Assembly (NCBI RefSeq): GCF_000367365.1
Contig: NZ_BARF01000039.1
Span: forward strand, 1-64,000
DNA length: 64,000 nt
Direction of reading: 5' to 3'
From: Streptomyces prunicolor NBRC 13075
Lineage (GTDB): Bacteria; Actinomycetota; Actinomycetes; Streptomycetales; Streptomycetaceae
Shown: positions 34,341-41,885 of the stretch, piece after piece
Layout: each line of letters begins with the position of its first letter
Position numbering within the stretch: position 1 is the stretch's first letter
Notes under the pieces: model-generated
Database searches by the model: none
Seen by the model: the letters and a program-made list of their open reading frames with translations, nothing else
Told to the model about the DNA's origin: nothing
Translations under genes and position numbers: made by a program

Positions 34341-35259
34341 AGCGGATCCTCGGGTCGAGCACGGCATACAGCAGGTCCACGAGGAGGTTGGCGACCAGGT
34401 AGATCAGTACCAGGAGGGTCACCAGACCGACCACGACGGGCCGCTCACGCAGATAGACGGACTGGGCCAACTGGCCGCCGATGCCGGGCATGTTGAACAC
34501 GCGCTCGGTGATGATGGCGCCGCCCATGAGCGCGCCGAGGTCGAAGCCCAGGAAGGTGACGACCGGGATCAGGGAGTTGCGCATCGCGTGCACGCCGATG
34601 ACCCGCCGCGTCGGAAGGCCCTTGGCGATCGCCGTACGGACGTAGTCGGCGCGGATCGACTCCATCATGCTCGCACGGACGAGTCGGGAGATGTACGCCA
34701 TCGACGTCGAGGCGAGCACGACGGCCGGGAGGATGTAACTCTGCGGCCAGCCCTTCTCGATGCCGGCGACCGGGGTGATCTTGAGGTTCACTCCGAACTC
34801 CAGCTGGAGCACGTTGCCGAGCACGAAGACCGGGATCGAGATCAGCACCAGCGTCGAGATCAGCACGACGTTGTCGATGAACTTGCCCTTTTTCAGGGCG
34901 GAGAAGATGCCCGCGACGACGCCGATCACGGCTTCGATCGCGAAGGACGTCAGGCCCAGCTTCAGCGTGATCGGGAACCGCTCGGAGACGATTTCGGAGA
35001 TGGCCCGCCCGTTGTAGGTCTCACCGAGGTCACCGGTGACGACCCCGGTGATGTAGTGCCAGTACTGCTGGTACAGCGGCTCGTTGAGGTGGTAGTGGTC
35101 GCGGAGGATCGCTGCGATGTTGGGGTCGGCGCGCTTGTCGCCGGCCAGTGCCTGGATCGGATCGCCGGGCAGAGCGAAGACCAGGCAGAAGATGATGAAC
35201 GTGACGCCTATGACCACAGGGATCACCTGTAGGAGGCGGCGCGCGACGTATCGGCCCAT
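34333..35259 (-). CDS. Oligopeptide ABC permease (OppB type, copy 2)
   Basis: 308-aa permease beginning MGRYVARRLLQVIPVVIGV, six membrane segments, EAA loop TAIAKGLPTRRVIGVHAMRN and C-terminus LLYAVLDPRIRYE. ATG at 35259 follows CTGGAGC; the longer frame upstream runs into the intercistronic hairpin. Part of the operon 37028-31188. Confidence 0.93.
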   Translation of the reverse strand: MGRYVARRLLQVIPVVIGVTFIIFCLVFALPGDPIQALAGDKRADPNIAAILRDHYHLNEPLYQQYWHYITGVVTGDLGETYNGRAISEIVSERFPITLKLGLTSFAIEAVIGVVAGIFSALKKGKFIDNVVLISTLVLISIPVFVLGNVLQLEFGVNLKITPVAGIEKGWPQSYILPAVVLASTSMAYISRLVRASMMESIRADYVRTAIAKGLPTRRVIGVHAMRNSLIPVVTFLGFDLGALMGGAIITERVFNMPGIGGQLAQSVYLRERPVVVGLVTLLVLIYLVANLLVDLLYAVLDPRIRYE

Positions 35260-35335
35260 GGGTGCTCCAGAGGGGGGTGCTCGACCCGACCGCGGCCGGG
35301 GGAAGGGCACGGTCGGACGGTAGACGGCAGCAGGA

Positions 35336-35370
35336 GTGAGCAGGGGAAGGCTATTCCTCCCCCTGCTCAC
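35336..35370. terminator. Intercistronic hairpin after binding-protein gene
   Basis: GTGAGCAGGGGAAGG and CCTCCCCCTGCTCAC form a 15-bp stem with a single mismatch and loop CTATT. It lies 36 bases downstream of the binding-protein stop and 76 bases before the permease start. It likely limits downstream transcription or protects the upstream mRNA. Confidence 0.7.
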
Positions 35371-35405
35371 CCCGTACTGCTGTGTCAGAACTGCTCAGAA
35401 CCGGA

Positions 35406-37028
35406 TCAGCTGAGCTTGACCGTGTCCCACAGGATCTGGTGACCGGCGATCTTCAGCGACTTGATCTTGTCGCTGAAGCCGGTGTTCAGGGTGTAGAAGT
35501 ACACAGGGATGTACGGCATGTCCTTGAGGAGGACGTCGTCGGCAGCCTGGTACTTCTTGATGGCCTCTTCGTGCGTCGGGGCCTGGTCTCCCTGGACGAG
35601 GAACTTCTCGAAGTCCTCGTTCGTGTAGCCGGAGTAGTTGGAGCCGTTGGCGATGGCTTCCTTGGAGAAGATCGGGCGGAGGTAGTTCTCCATGTCCGGG
35701 TAGTCCATACTCCAGGCCATACGGAAGGCGCCCTGGTACTTCTTGGCGTCCAGGTCGTTCAGGATGGTCTGGAACTGCTCGAACGGCTTGGCCGTCACCT
35801 TGATACCGAGGGACTGCTGGATCTGGTTGGCGACAGCCTCGATCCACGCCTTGTGATCGCCGTCGGCGTTGTAGCCGATCTCCAGCGTGTTGCCCGGCAG
35901 CCCGCCGCTCTTCGTGTAGAGCTCCTTGGCCGCGCTCGGGTTGTACGTGCAGGCCTCACCACAGGCGCCCTTGCGGTAGCCGTCGATGATCGGGCTGATG
36001 TAGTCGTCCGCGGGCGTACGAGCGCCGAGGAAGATCTTCGACGAGATCGTCGCGCGGTCGATCGACATGGAGATGGCCTTGCGCAGGTCCGCGTTCTGGA
36101 AGGCCTTGTTGTACTTGATCGGGAAGCCGATGTAACCAACGCCGGAGTCGGCCGTGTCCATGTAGTGGCCCGGCAGGTCCTTGTGGTACGTCGGCAGACC
36201 CGAGTTGGGGATCGTCAGCAGGGTGTCGAGGTTGCCGGCGACGAGGTCCTTGTAGGCGGTGTCCAGGTTCGAGTAGACCTTGAAGTTGACACCCTTGACC
36301 TCGATCTTCGAGGCCTCCGGGGACTTGTCGTACTTCACGACACTGATCGACTCGTTGTGCTTGAACGTACCGCTCATCTTGAACGGGCCGTTGCCGATCG
36401 GGGCCTCGCCGAAGGCCTTCGGGTCCTTGAAGAACGCCGTGGGCAGCGGCACGAAGGCGGTGAAGGACAGCTGCGACGGGAACGCAGAGAACGCGCCGCT
36501 CAGGGTGACCTGGAGGGTGCTGTCGTCGACGACCTTCAGACCGGACATCTTGTCGGTCGTGGGCTTCTTGCCCTCGCCCGGGTTGAGGTCCGCGTAGCCC
36601 GCGATGTGGCTGAACAGCGGGTTGGTCTGCTGGGCGTTGGTCTGGTTCGCGCCGTAGTTCCACGCGTCGGCGAAGGACTGGGCGGTCACCTTCTCCCCGT
36701 TGTGGAAGGTGTAGCCAGACTTCAGCTTGATCGTCCAGACCTTGTTGTCCTTGGACTCGATCGACTCCGCCATGGCGTTGACGACCTTGTTGTCGGCGTC
36801 AAGCTTGGTCAGCCCCGTGAAGAGGGCGTTGATGACCTGGCCGCCCTCGGTCTCGTACGTGTTGGTCGGAACCAGGCTGTTCTGCGGTTCGCCGATCTCC
36901 ACCGACACGACGCCGTTGCCCTTGCCGCCGCCAGAGCTGCTGTCGTCACCGCCGCCGCCACAGGCCGTTGCGCCCAGGGCCACAACCGCGGCTATCGCAA
37001 CCCACTTGGCGCTCTTGGCACCACGCAT
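35406..37028 (-). CDS. Oligopeptide-binding lipoprotein (SBP_bac_5, BldKB-like, copy 2)
   Basis: 540-aa binding lipoprotein. Signal MRGAKSAKWVAIAAVVALGA ends at ATAC, followed by a Gly/Ser/Asp linker. Typical elements are FTGLTKLDADNKVVN, VTAQSFADAWNYGAN and GNGPFKMSGTFKHNES. Paralogous to 22245-23882 over its length. Adjacency to typA and operon architecture resemble the BldK neighbourhood of streptomycetes, so this is a BldKB candidate. ATG has GAGGAGG upstream. Confidence 0.92.
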   Translation of the reverse strand: MRGAKSAKWVAIAAVVALGATACGGGGDDSSSGGGKGNGVVSVEIGEPQNSLVPTNTYETEGGQVINALFTGLTKLDADNKVVNAMAESIESKDNKVWTIKLKSGYTFHNGEKVTAQSFADAWNYGANQTNAQQTNPLFSHIAGYADLNPGEGKKPTTDKMSGLKVVDDSTLQVTLSGAFSAFPSQLSFTAFVPLPTAFFKDPKAFGEAPIGNGPFKMSGTFKHNESISVVKYDKSPEASKIEVKGVNFKVYSNLDTAYKDLVAGNLDTLLTIPNSGLPTYHKDLPGHYMDTADSGVGYIGFPIKYNKAFQNADLRKAISMSIDRATISSKIFLGARTPADDYISPIIDGYRKGACGEACTYNPSAAKELYTKSGGLPGNTLEIGYNADGDHKAWIEAVANQIQQSLGIKVTAKPFEQFQTILNDLDAKKYQGAFRMAWSMDYPDMENYLRPIFSKEAIANGSNYSGYTNEDFEKFLVQGDQAPTHEEAIKKYQAADDVLLKDMPYIPVYFYTLNTGFSDKIKSLKIAGHQILWDTVKLS

Positions 37029-37555
37029 GGGGGCTCCTCCTCATGAGTCCAATGGTTCATCACCTGGGAGAGCGCATGACACATCACCGTCACCGGTGCC
37101 TGAAAAGGTCAAGTGCTCCCCGCGCTCGATGAGTCGCCGCCAACAGCGAGTGACCCGTGATCCGAGCTCTACGCGCCTAACTATCTGCCATGGCGAGTGA
37201 CCGAGCCACATTCACAAGGTCTCGGTTCGATCACACCTGACGCGTACATCTTCCAAAATCCGGACAAAGGGTTTGGTGAAAGATCCCTGCGAAACGGACT
37301 TGTTACACACCTATCGGGCCCGCATGTTCGTATACCGAACGCGAAGGGCATGAAAATTCACTTGCGGAATCGTGGCTCCTGCGCAGGGGTGCACGGCCGG
37401 CCATTTTCAGCCAACGGACCGCATCACAGGACCGTTCGCCGGTCCCTCACAGGTGACGGACAGGGCCCGCGCTGGCAGAAGACTAATGCCGTGTGATCCG
37501 CCTGGACGGATCCAGGACGAGAACGAGGGTTTTCCCTAACCCTGCCTCGGCCGGG
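37029..37555. other. AT-richer leader region, no gene seen
   Basis: Upstream region of the binding-protein operon. A 99-codon plus-strand frame from 37197 has third positions without GC bias and is rejected as a gene. The stretch is AT-rich for this genome and should contain the operon promoter. A small inverted repeat CCTGGACGGATCCAGG lies at 37501-37516, just after the stop of the neighbouring minus-strand ORF pair. Nothing else is identifiable. Confidence 0.5.
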
Positions 37556-37771
37556 TCAGTCCGCCAAGAACAGCGCCGCCGCGGCCTCGGCGTGGACCGC
37601 GCGCTGGACCCAGGCCGTGAGGTGATCCAGTTCCGTCTCCACGACCGGGTCCAACGACCTTGGCGACTCCGGCGGTTCGGGGTCTGCGTCCCACGCCCCG
37701 ATCCACACGGCACCCTCCGCAGACCGGCGAACCCTGAGGGCGGCTGGCCCCCTTGGTATGGCGTACGGCAT
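37556..37771 (-). CDS. Small hypothetical protein, possibly second half of a split gene
   Basis: 71 codons from ATG 37771, with strongly GC-rich third positions (MPYAIPRGPAALRV ... ELDHLTAWVQRAV). No family recognised. No good ribosome site precedes the ATG. The coding signal continues upstream in a different frame (37772-37889), so this may be the C-terminal half of a ~110-aa protein broken by a frameshift, or the distal member of an overlapping pair. Confidence 0.45.
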   Translation of the reverse strand: MPYAIPRGPAALRVRRSAEGAVWIGAWDADPEPPESPRSLDPVVETELDHLTAWVQRAVHAEAAAALFLAD

Positions 37772-37889
37772 TGGCGACCAGCCCGATCAGACCGTGCATG
37801 GCCAGGATCGGACGCATGGTGCGGCGACAGATGGTGACGGCTCTGAGGCCGTTCCGGATGTAGAGGGCGTAGTCCGAGGCTTCGGGCAT
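37772..37889 (-). other. Coding-like segment in a second frame
   Basis: From ATG 37889 (GGAG about ten bases upstream) the frame MPEASDYALYIRNGLRAVT has good GC3 for ~45 codons, up to around 37750. There the coding bias moves to the frame of 37556-37771. The open frame itself continues to 37536 with a non-coding Gly/Arg-rich tail. Either a programmed or mutational frameshift joins the two, or they overlap. Confidence 0.35.
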
Positions 37890-38121
37890 GCGTCATCAAC
37901 TCCGTTCGGTGAAGGGGGATTTCACGCGGGAGGCATTGCCGCTGCGACAGGAGAAGGGTTGCCGCCGAGAAGGCGCCTCACGGTCCGCAGGGTGCGACAG
38001 GGCACCGCACTGCGCAGGCACCGTGCGAGGCGACAGACATAAAGGCTCACGAAGCAGCGGAGTTCTCCGCATCGACTCTGTGCAGATCAGCCAGATCAAG
38101 TGCGCACAGATTGCAAAAAAA

Positions 38122-38151
38122 CCCGGGTGCCCCCAATGAGGGGGACCCGGG
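38122..38151 (-). terminator. Rho-independent terminator with U-tract
   Basis: CCCGGGT-CCCCC pairs with GGGGG-ACCCGGG around AATGA with one bulged base. On the minus strand it is followed by seven T residues (38115-38121). It ends the secreted-protein gene whose stop is at 38210. It is the most classical intrinsic terminator in the window. Confidence 0.9.
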
Positions 38152-38209
38152 CTTCAAGTGGCTTGCTGTTGCCGGACGTTATGGGCCCGGCCGTGCGTCA
38201 GTAACTGCT

Positions 38210-38806
38210 TCAGCAGTACTGCTTCTTGACGATGTAGGCGATGCTCTTACTGCTGACGCTCTCACCACATCGCACGGCCCCGTCGACGATCGCGGCGTAC
38301 GTCTTGGCCGTACCGTGCGCCTGCTCGATCCACTTGGTGCCACGGTCGCATCGGTATCCGACCCAGTAGCCCGATGCCTTGTACCGGCCTACGTAGAACC
38401 AGTACTGCCCCTTGTTCGTGAGCGTGTCGGTCACGCTGAGGCTCTTGGTTGTGGTCGAGCCCTTGGTGTGGGTGTAGCTGCCGTCGACGTGCGCGTCCAG
38501 ACTGGCAAGAACCTTCCCCAAGGAGAAGCCGGCCGAGCTGCCCCCACTGACGGTCCATCCGGACGACAGGGTCTTGGTGTGGGAGAGCGTCTTCGTGATC
38601 TTGCGGCTACCTCCGGAGTACTCCTTCTCATAGCCCTTCACATCGTGCGTGAGCACCCGGCTGTGGTCGGTACTGACCCACTTCACGGTACGCGTACCCG
38701 GGTCACAGATCAGCGGGCCGGCGTTCGCCTGGCTGGTTGGAATCGCAACCAGCGCGGCAGCCAACACACCAGTGGCCGTGGTGGCTATTGCCATCCTCTT
38801 CTTCAT
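38210..38806 (-). CDS. Small secreted protein, four cysteines
   Basis: 198 aa. Signal peptide MKKRMAIATTATGVLAAALV with cleavage after SQANA. The mature protein has a Ser/Thr/Gly-rich alternating segment (GKVLASLDAHVDGSYTHTKG) and four Cys (ICDPG, YRCDRG, VRCGES, QYC) likely in two disulfides. The segment KVLASLDAHVDGSYTHT aligns without gaps to KASVSFSVTVGKTWSHT of the 24386-24994 protein, sharing K, S, V, an aromatic and HT. ATG has GGGGAG upstream. Function unknown; exported, possibly pore- or surface-active. Confidence 0.8.
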   Translation of the reverse strand: MKKRMAIATTATGVLAAALVAIPTSQANAGPLICDPGTRTVKWVSTDHSRVLTHDVKGYEKEYSGGSRKITKTLSHTKTLSSGWTVSGGSSAGFSLGKVLASLDAHVDGSYTHTKGSTTTKSLSVTDTLTNKGQYWFYVGRYKASGYWVGYRCDRGTKWIEQAHGTAKTYAAIVDGAVRCGESVSSKSIAYIVKKQYC

Positions 38807-38999
38807 GACAACTCCCCGTTGTTCGGCAGCTGTGGCATGCACAGCCGCCGATACCCACGTCTTCGTCGATTGACGAGACGCGGACAAGAGTCGACCACGA
38901 CGTGGAATCGTCTGCAATGAAATTGAGCGAAACTTGAGCGATTATCGACAGCAATGCCGCGCGACACCCCACCCCCACAAGGTTGCTGGAACCCTGTTC

Positions 39000-39042
39000 A
39001 GCCTGGCGGGCCGGGGCCATTAAGGCCCCGGCCCGCCAGGCT
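39000..39042. terminator. Perfect 19-bp hairpin after typA
   Basis: AGCCTGGCGGGCCGGGGCC and its exact complement flank an ATTAA loop. It begins 16 bases past the typA stop on the minus strand. No U-tract on that side. Confidence 0.85.
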
Positions 39043-39057
39043 GTTTCGTCAGACGCC

Positions 39058-40965
39058 TCAGCCGTGCTTGGCGCGGCTCGCGGAGCGACCGCGCTCCTTC
39101 TGGTCCAGGACGACCTTGCGGATCCGGACGGACTCCGGGGTCACCTCGACGCACTCGTCGTCGCGGCAGAACTCCAGGGACTGCTCCAGGGAGAGCTTGC
39201 GCGGCGGCACGATCGCCTCGAAGGAGTCGGCGGCGGCCGAGCGCATGTTGGTGAGCTTCTTCTCCTTGGTGATGTTCACGTCCATGTCGTCGGCGCGCGA
39301 GTTCTCGCCGACGATCATGCCCTCGTACACCTCGGTGCCGGGGTCGGTGAACAGCACACCGCGCTCCTGGAGGTTCGTCATCGCGAACGCGGTGACGGCA
39401 CCGGCGCGGTCGGCGACCAGCGAACCGTTGTTACGGGTCGTCAGCACACCGAACCACGGCTCGTGGCCCTCGTGGATGGAGTGGGCGATACCCGTGCCGC
39501 GCGTCCCGGTCAGGAACTCGGTACGGAAGCCGATGAGACCGCGGGACGGGACGACGAACTCCAGGCGGACCCAGCCCGAGCCGTGGTTGGACATGTTGTC
39601 CATCCGGCCCTTGCGGACACCCATGAGCTGCGTGACCGCGCCCATGTGCTCCTCGGGCACGTCGATCGTCATGCGCTCGACCGGCTCGTGCACCTTGCCG
39701 TCGATGATCTGCGTGACGACCTGCGGCTTGCCGATGGTCAGCTCGAAGCCCTCACGGCGCATCTGCTCGACCAGGATGGCCAGCGCCAGCTCACCGCGGC
39801 CCTGCACCTCCCAGGCGTCCGGGCGCTCGGTGTCGAGCACGCGCAGCGAGACGTTACCGACCAGCTCGCGGTCCAGGCGGTCCTTGACCTGACGGGCCGT
39901 CACCTTGCGGTCCTTGACGGCCGCCTTCGCGGAGGCGCCCTTGCCGGTGCCGCCGCGGCCGACCAGCGGCGAGGTGTTCGTACCGATGGTCATGGAGATC
40001 GCCGGCTCGTCGACCGTGATGAGCGGCAGCGCGATCGGGTTCTCGGGGTCGGCGAGGGTCTCGCCGATCATGATGTCCGGGATACCGGCCACGGCGCAGA
40101 TGTCACCGGGGCCCGCCATCTCGGCCGGCTTGCGGGTGAGCGCCTCGGTCATCAGCAGCTCGGTGATGCGCACGTTGGACATGGTGCCGTCGCGCTTGAT
40201 CCACGTGACGGTCTGGCCCTTGCGCAGCTCGCCCTGCTCGACGCGGAGCAGCGCGATACGGCCGAGGAAGTTGTCGGCGTCCAGGTTGGTGACATGCGCC
40301 TGGAGCGGGGCGGCCTCGTCGAACTGCGGGGCCGGGACGTGCGACAGGATCGTGGTGAAGAAGGGCTCCAGGCTGTCGCTGTCCTGCGGGACCGTGCCGT
40401 TCTCGGGCTTGGTCAGCGAGGCGACACCGTCACGCGCACACGCGTAGACGATCGGGAACTCGATCTGCTCCTCGTCCGCGTCCAGGTCCAGGAACAGGTC
40501 GTACGTCTCGTTGACGACCTCGTCGATCCGGGAGTCCGGGCGGTCCGTCTTGTTGATGCACAGGATGACGGGCAGGCGCTGCTGGAGCGCCTTGCGCAGC
40601 ACGAAGCGGGTCTGGGGCAGCGGGCCCTCGGACGCGTCGACGAGCAGCACCACCGCGTCCACCATCGACAGACCGCGCTCGACCTCGCCACCGAAGTCGG
40701 CGTGGCCCGGGGTGTCGATGATGTTGATGGTGATGACGTCGCCGCCATCCTTCGGGTGGTACTTCACGGCCGTGTTCTTGGCCAGGATCGTGATGCCCTT
40801 CTCACGCTCCAGATCGTTCGAGTCCATCATTCGGTCGTCGAGCGATTCGGCGGCGTGCGCGGCGAAGGCACCGGCCTGCTTCAGCATGGCGTCGACGAGG
40901 GTCGTCTTCCCGTGGTCGACGTGGGCGACGATGGCGACGTTGCGGATGTCGTGGCGCGTGGCCAT
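39058..40965 (-). CDS. typA: Ribosome-associated GTPase TypA/BipA
   Basis: 635-aa translational GTPase. G1 AHVDHGKT, G3 DTPGHADF, G4 NKTDRPD are intact; domain II/III follow with the family-specific SHIPAPQ-like SHVPAPQFDEAA, and the C-terminal domain ends with a basic KERGRSASRAKHG. It acts on the ribosome in stress and low-temperature growth. ATG 40965 gives the family N-terminus MATRHDIRNVAIVAHV; GGGAG lies 11 bases upstream. Confidence 0.96.
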   Translation of the reverse strand: MATRHDIRNVAIVAHVDHGKTTLVDAMLKQAGAFAAHAAESLDDRMMDSNDLEREKGITILAKNTAVKYHPKDGGDVITINIIDTPGHADFGGEVERGLSMVDAVVLLVDASEGPLPQTRFVLRKALQQRLPVILCINKTDRPDSRIDEVVNETYDLFLDLDADEEQIEFPIVYACARDGVASLTKPENGTVPQDSDSLEPFFTTILSHVPAPQFDEAAPLQAHVTNLDADNFLGRIALLRVEQGELRKGQTVTWIKRDGTMSNVRITELLMTEALTRKPAEMAGPGDICAVAGIPDIMIGETLADPENPIALPLITVDEPAISMTIGTNTSPLVGRGGTGKGASAKAAVKDRKVTARQVKDRLDRELVGNVSLRVLDTERPDAWEVQGRGELALAILVEQMRREGFELTIGKPQVVTQIIDGKVHEPVERMTIDVPEEHMGAVTQLMGVRKGRMDNMSNHGSGWVRLEFVVPSRGLIGFRTEFLTGTRGTGIAHSIHEGHEPWFGVLTTRNNGSLVADRAGAVTAFAMTNLQERGVLFTDPGTEVYEGMIVGENSRADDMDVNITKEKKLTNMRSAAADSFEAIVPPRKLSLEQSLEFCRDDECVEVTPESVRIRKVVLDQKERGRSASRAKHG

Positions 40966-41118
40966 ATTGCGGCGAACTCCCGGAGAGTGAGGAAGGCCTG
41001 CGCGTACGTCTGTGTTACGCGGACCCTGCCGGGCTGGACACGCCACGGCCTTACCCCATCGTACGTGGCGTACGGGGAAGGGGCCTCCGCAGGGCCTTAC
41101 GGGCGGCGGCGGAACCGG

Positions 41119-41754
41119 TCAGGCGGGCCGGGCCGCCGGGGAACCGGCCGGGCACAGACGCAGGGCGGCGGTGTGCCCGGCGACGTCGTCCGAGGGCTCG
41201 GAGCAGGGTAGGAACCCCACACCGACCGTCTCCCAGGTCCGCACATGGCCCCGCACCGGCACGGTGTACCCGCAGGTATAAGTGAAATCGGCCTCGACCA
41301 GACTGATCGACCCCCAGGCGTAGTACGGGCCCTCCAGTTCCCCGGTGTCGGAGAAGAACTGCGACGTCTCGGGCCGCATCACCTCCGACGGGTCGGCCAG
41401 GGGATCGTCCACGTTCAGCCGGTCGCCCAGCGCCGTGATCACCCGAGCCGCGGGGACTCCCTTGGGCACATGCGACACGGCCACCCGGTAGACGGTGTCG
41501 TCGACGGGTTTGAGGGTCGACTCGTAGTGCTGGGTCCCCTTGGGGAAGGTGACCGGGTCCGCGAGCGCGGTCACCTCCTGCCAATGCCGGACACCGGACC
41601 ACCGGTACGTCCCGTGTGTGCAGATCGTGGCCGCCCCGGCGGCGGCCCGGCCGTCGTCGGTGGCTACGGCTCCGCAGCCTGCCGTCGCCAACACCATCGC
41701 CGCGAGTGCGAAACCCACGGCCGACGTCCTTCGTGTTCCCCCGTACATGGCCAC
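41119..41754 (-). CDS. Putative lipoprotein, unknown function
   Basis: 211 aa. Signal peptide with lipobox LATAGC at ~residue 27, then a soluble domain with three further cysteines (ICTHG, YTCGY, LPCSEP) and the segment TYRWSGVRHWQEVTAL. No family recognised beyond conserved streptomycete lipoproteins. The GTG at 41754 has AGAGGA upstream; an ATG two codons downstream is equally plausible. Transcribed alone upstream of typA on the same strand. Confidence 0.75.
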   Translation of the reverse strand: MAMYGGTRRTSAVGFALAAMVLATAGCGAVATDDGRAAAGAATICTHGTYRWSGVRHWQEVTALADPVTFPKGTQHYESTLKPVDDTVYRVAVSHVPKGVPAARVITALGDRLNVDDPLADPSEVMRPETSQFFSDTGELEGPYYAWGSISLVEADFTYTCGYTVPVRGHVRTWETVGVGFLPCSEPSDDVAGHTAALRLCPAGSPAARPA

Positions 41755-41885
41755 CCCGTTGTCCTCTGCTGTTCTCGTCGTCCTCGTGAAAAGAGGACGC
41801 CCGCTGTGATCAGGAGTGCGTCACTCTGACCGAGCACAGCGGGCGGGGCAAGCGAGTTGAGGTGATTCTGAGGCTTCCGGCCGGG

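Noticed and set aside
37197..37496. 99-codon plus-strand ORF upstream of the binding-protein operon
   Set aside because: Third codon positions show no GC preference in a genome where real genes exceed 90 percent; no ribosome site or family.
38111..38920. 269-codon plus-strand ORF
   Set aside because: Antisense of the secreted protein and across its U-tract terminator.
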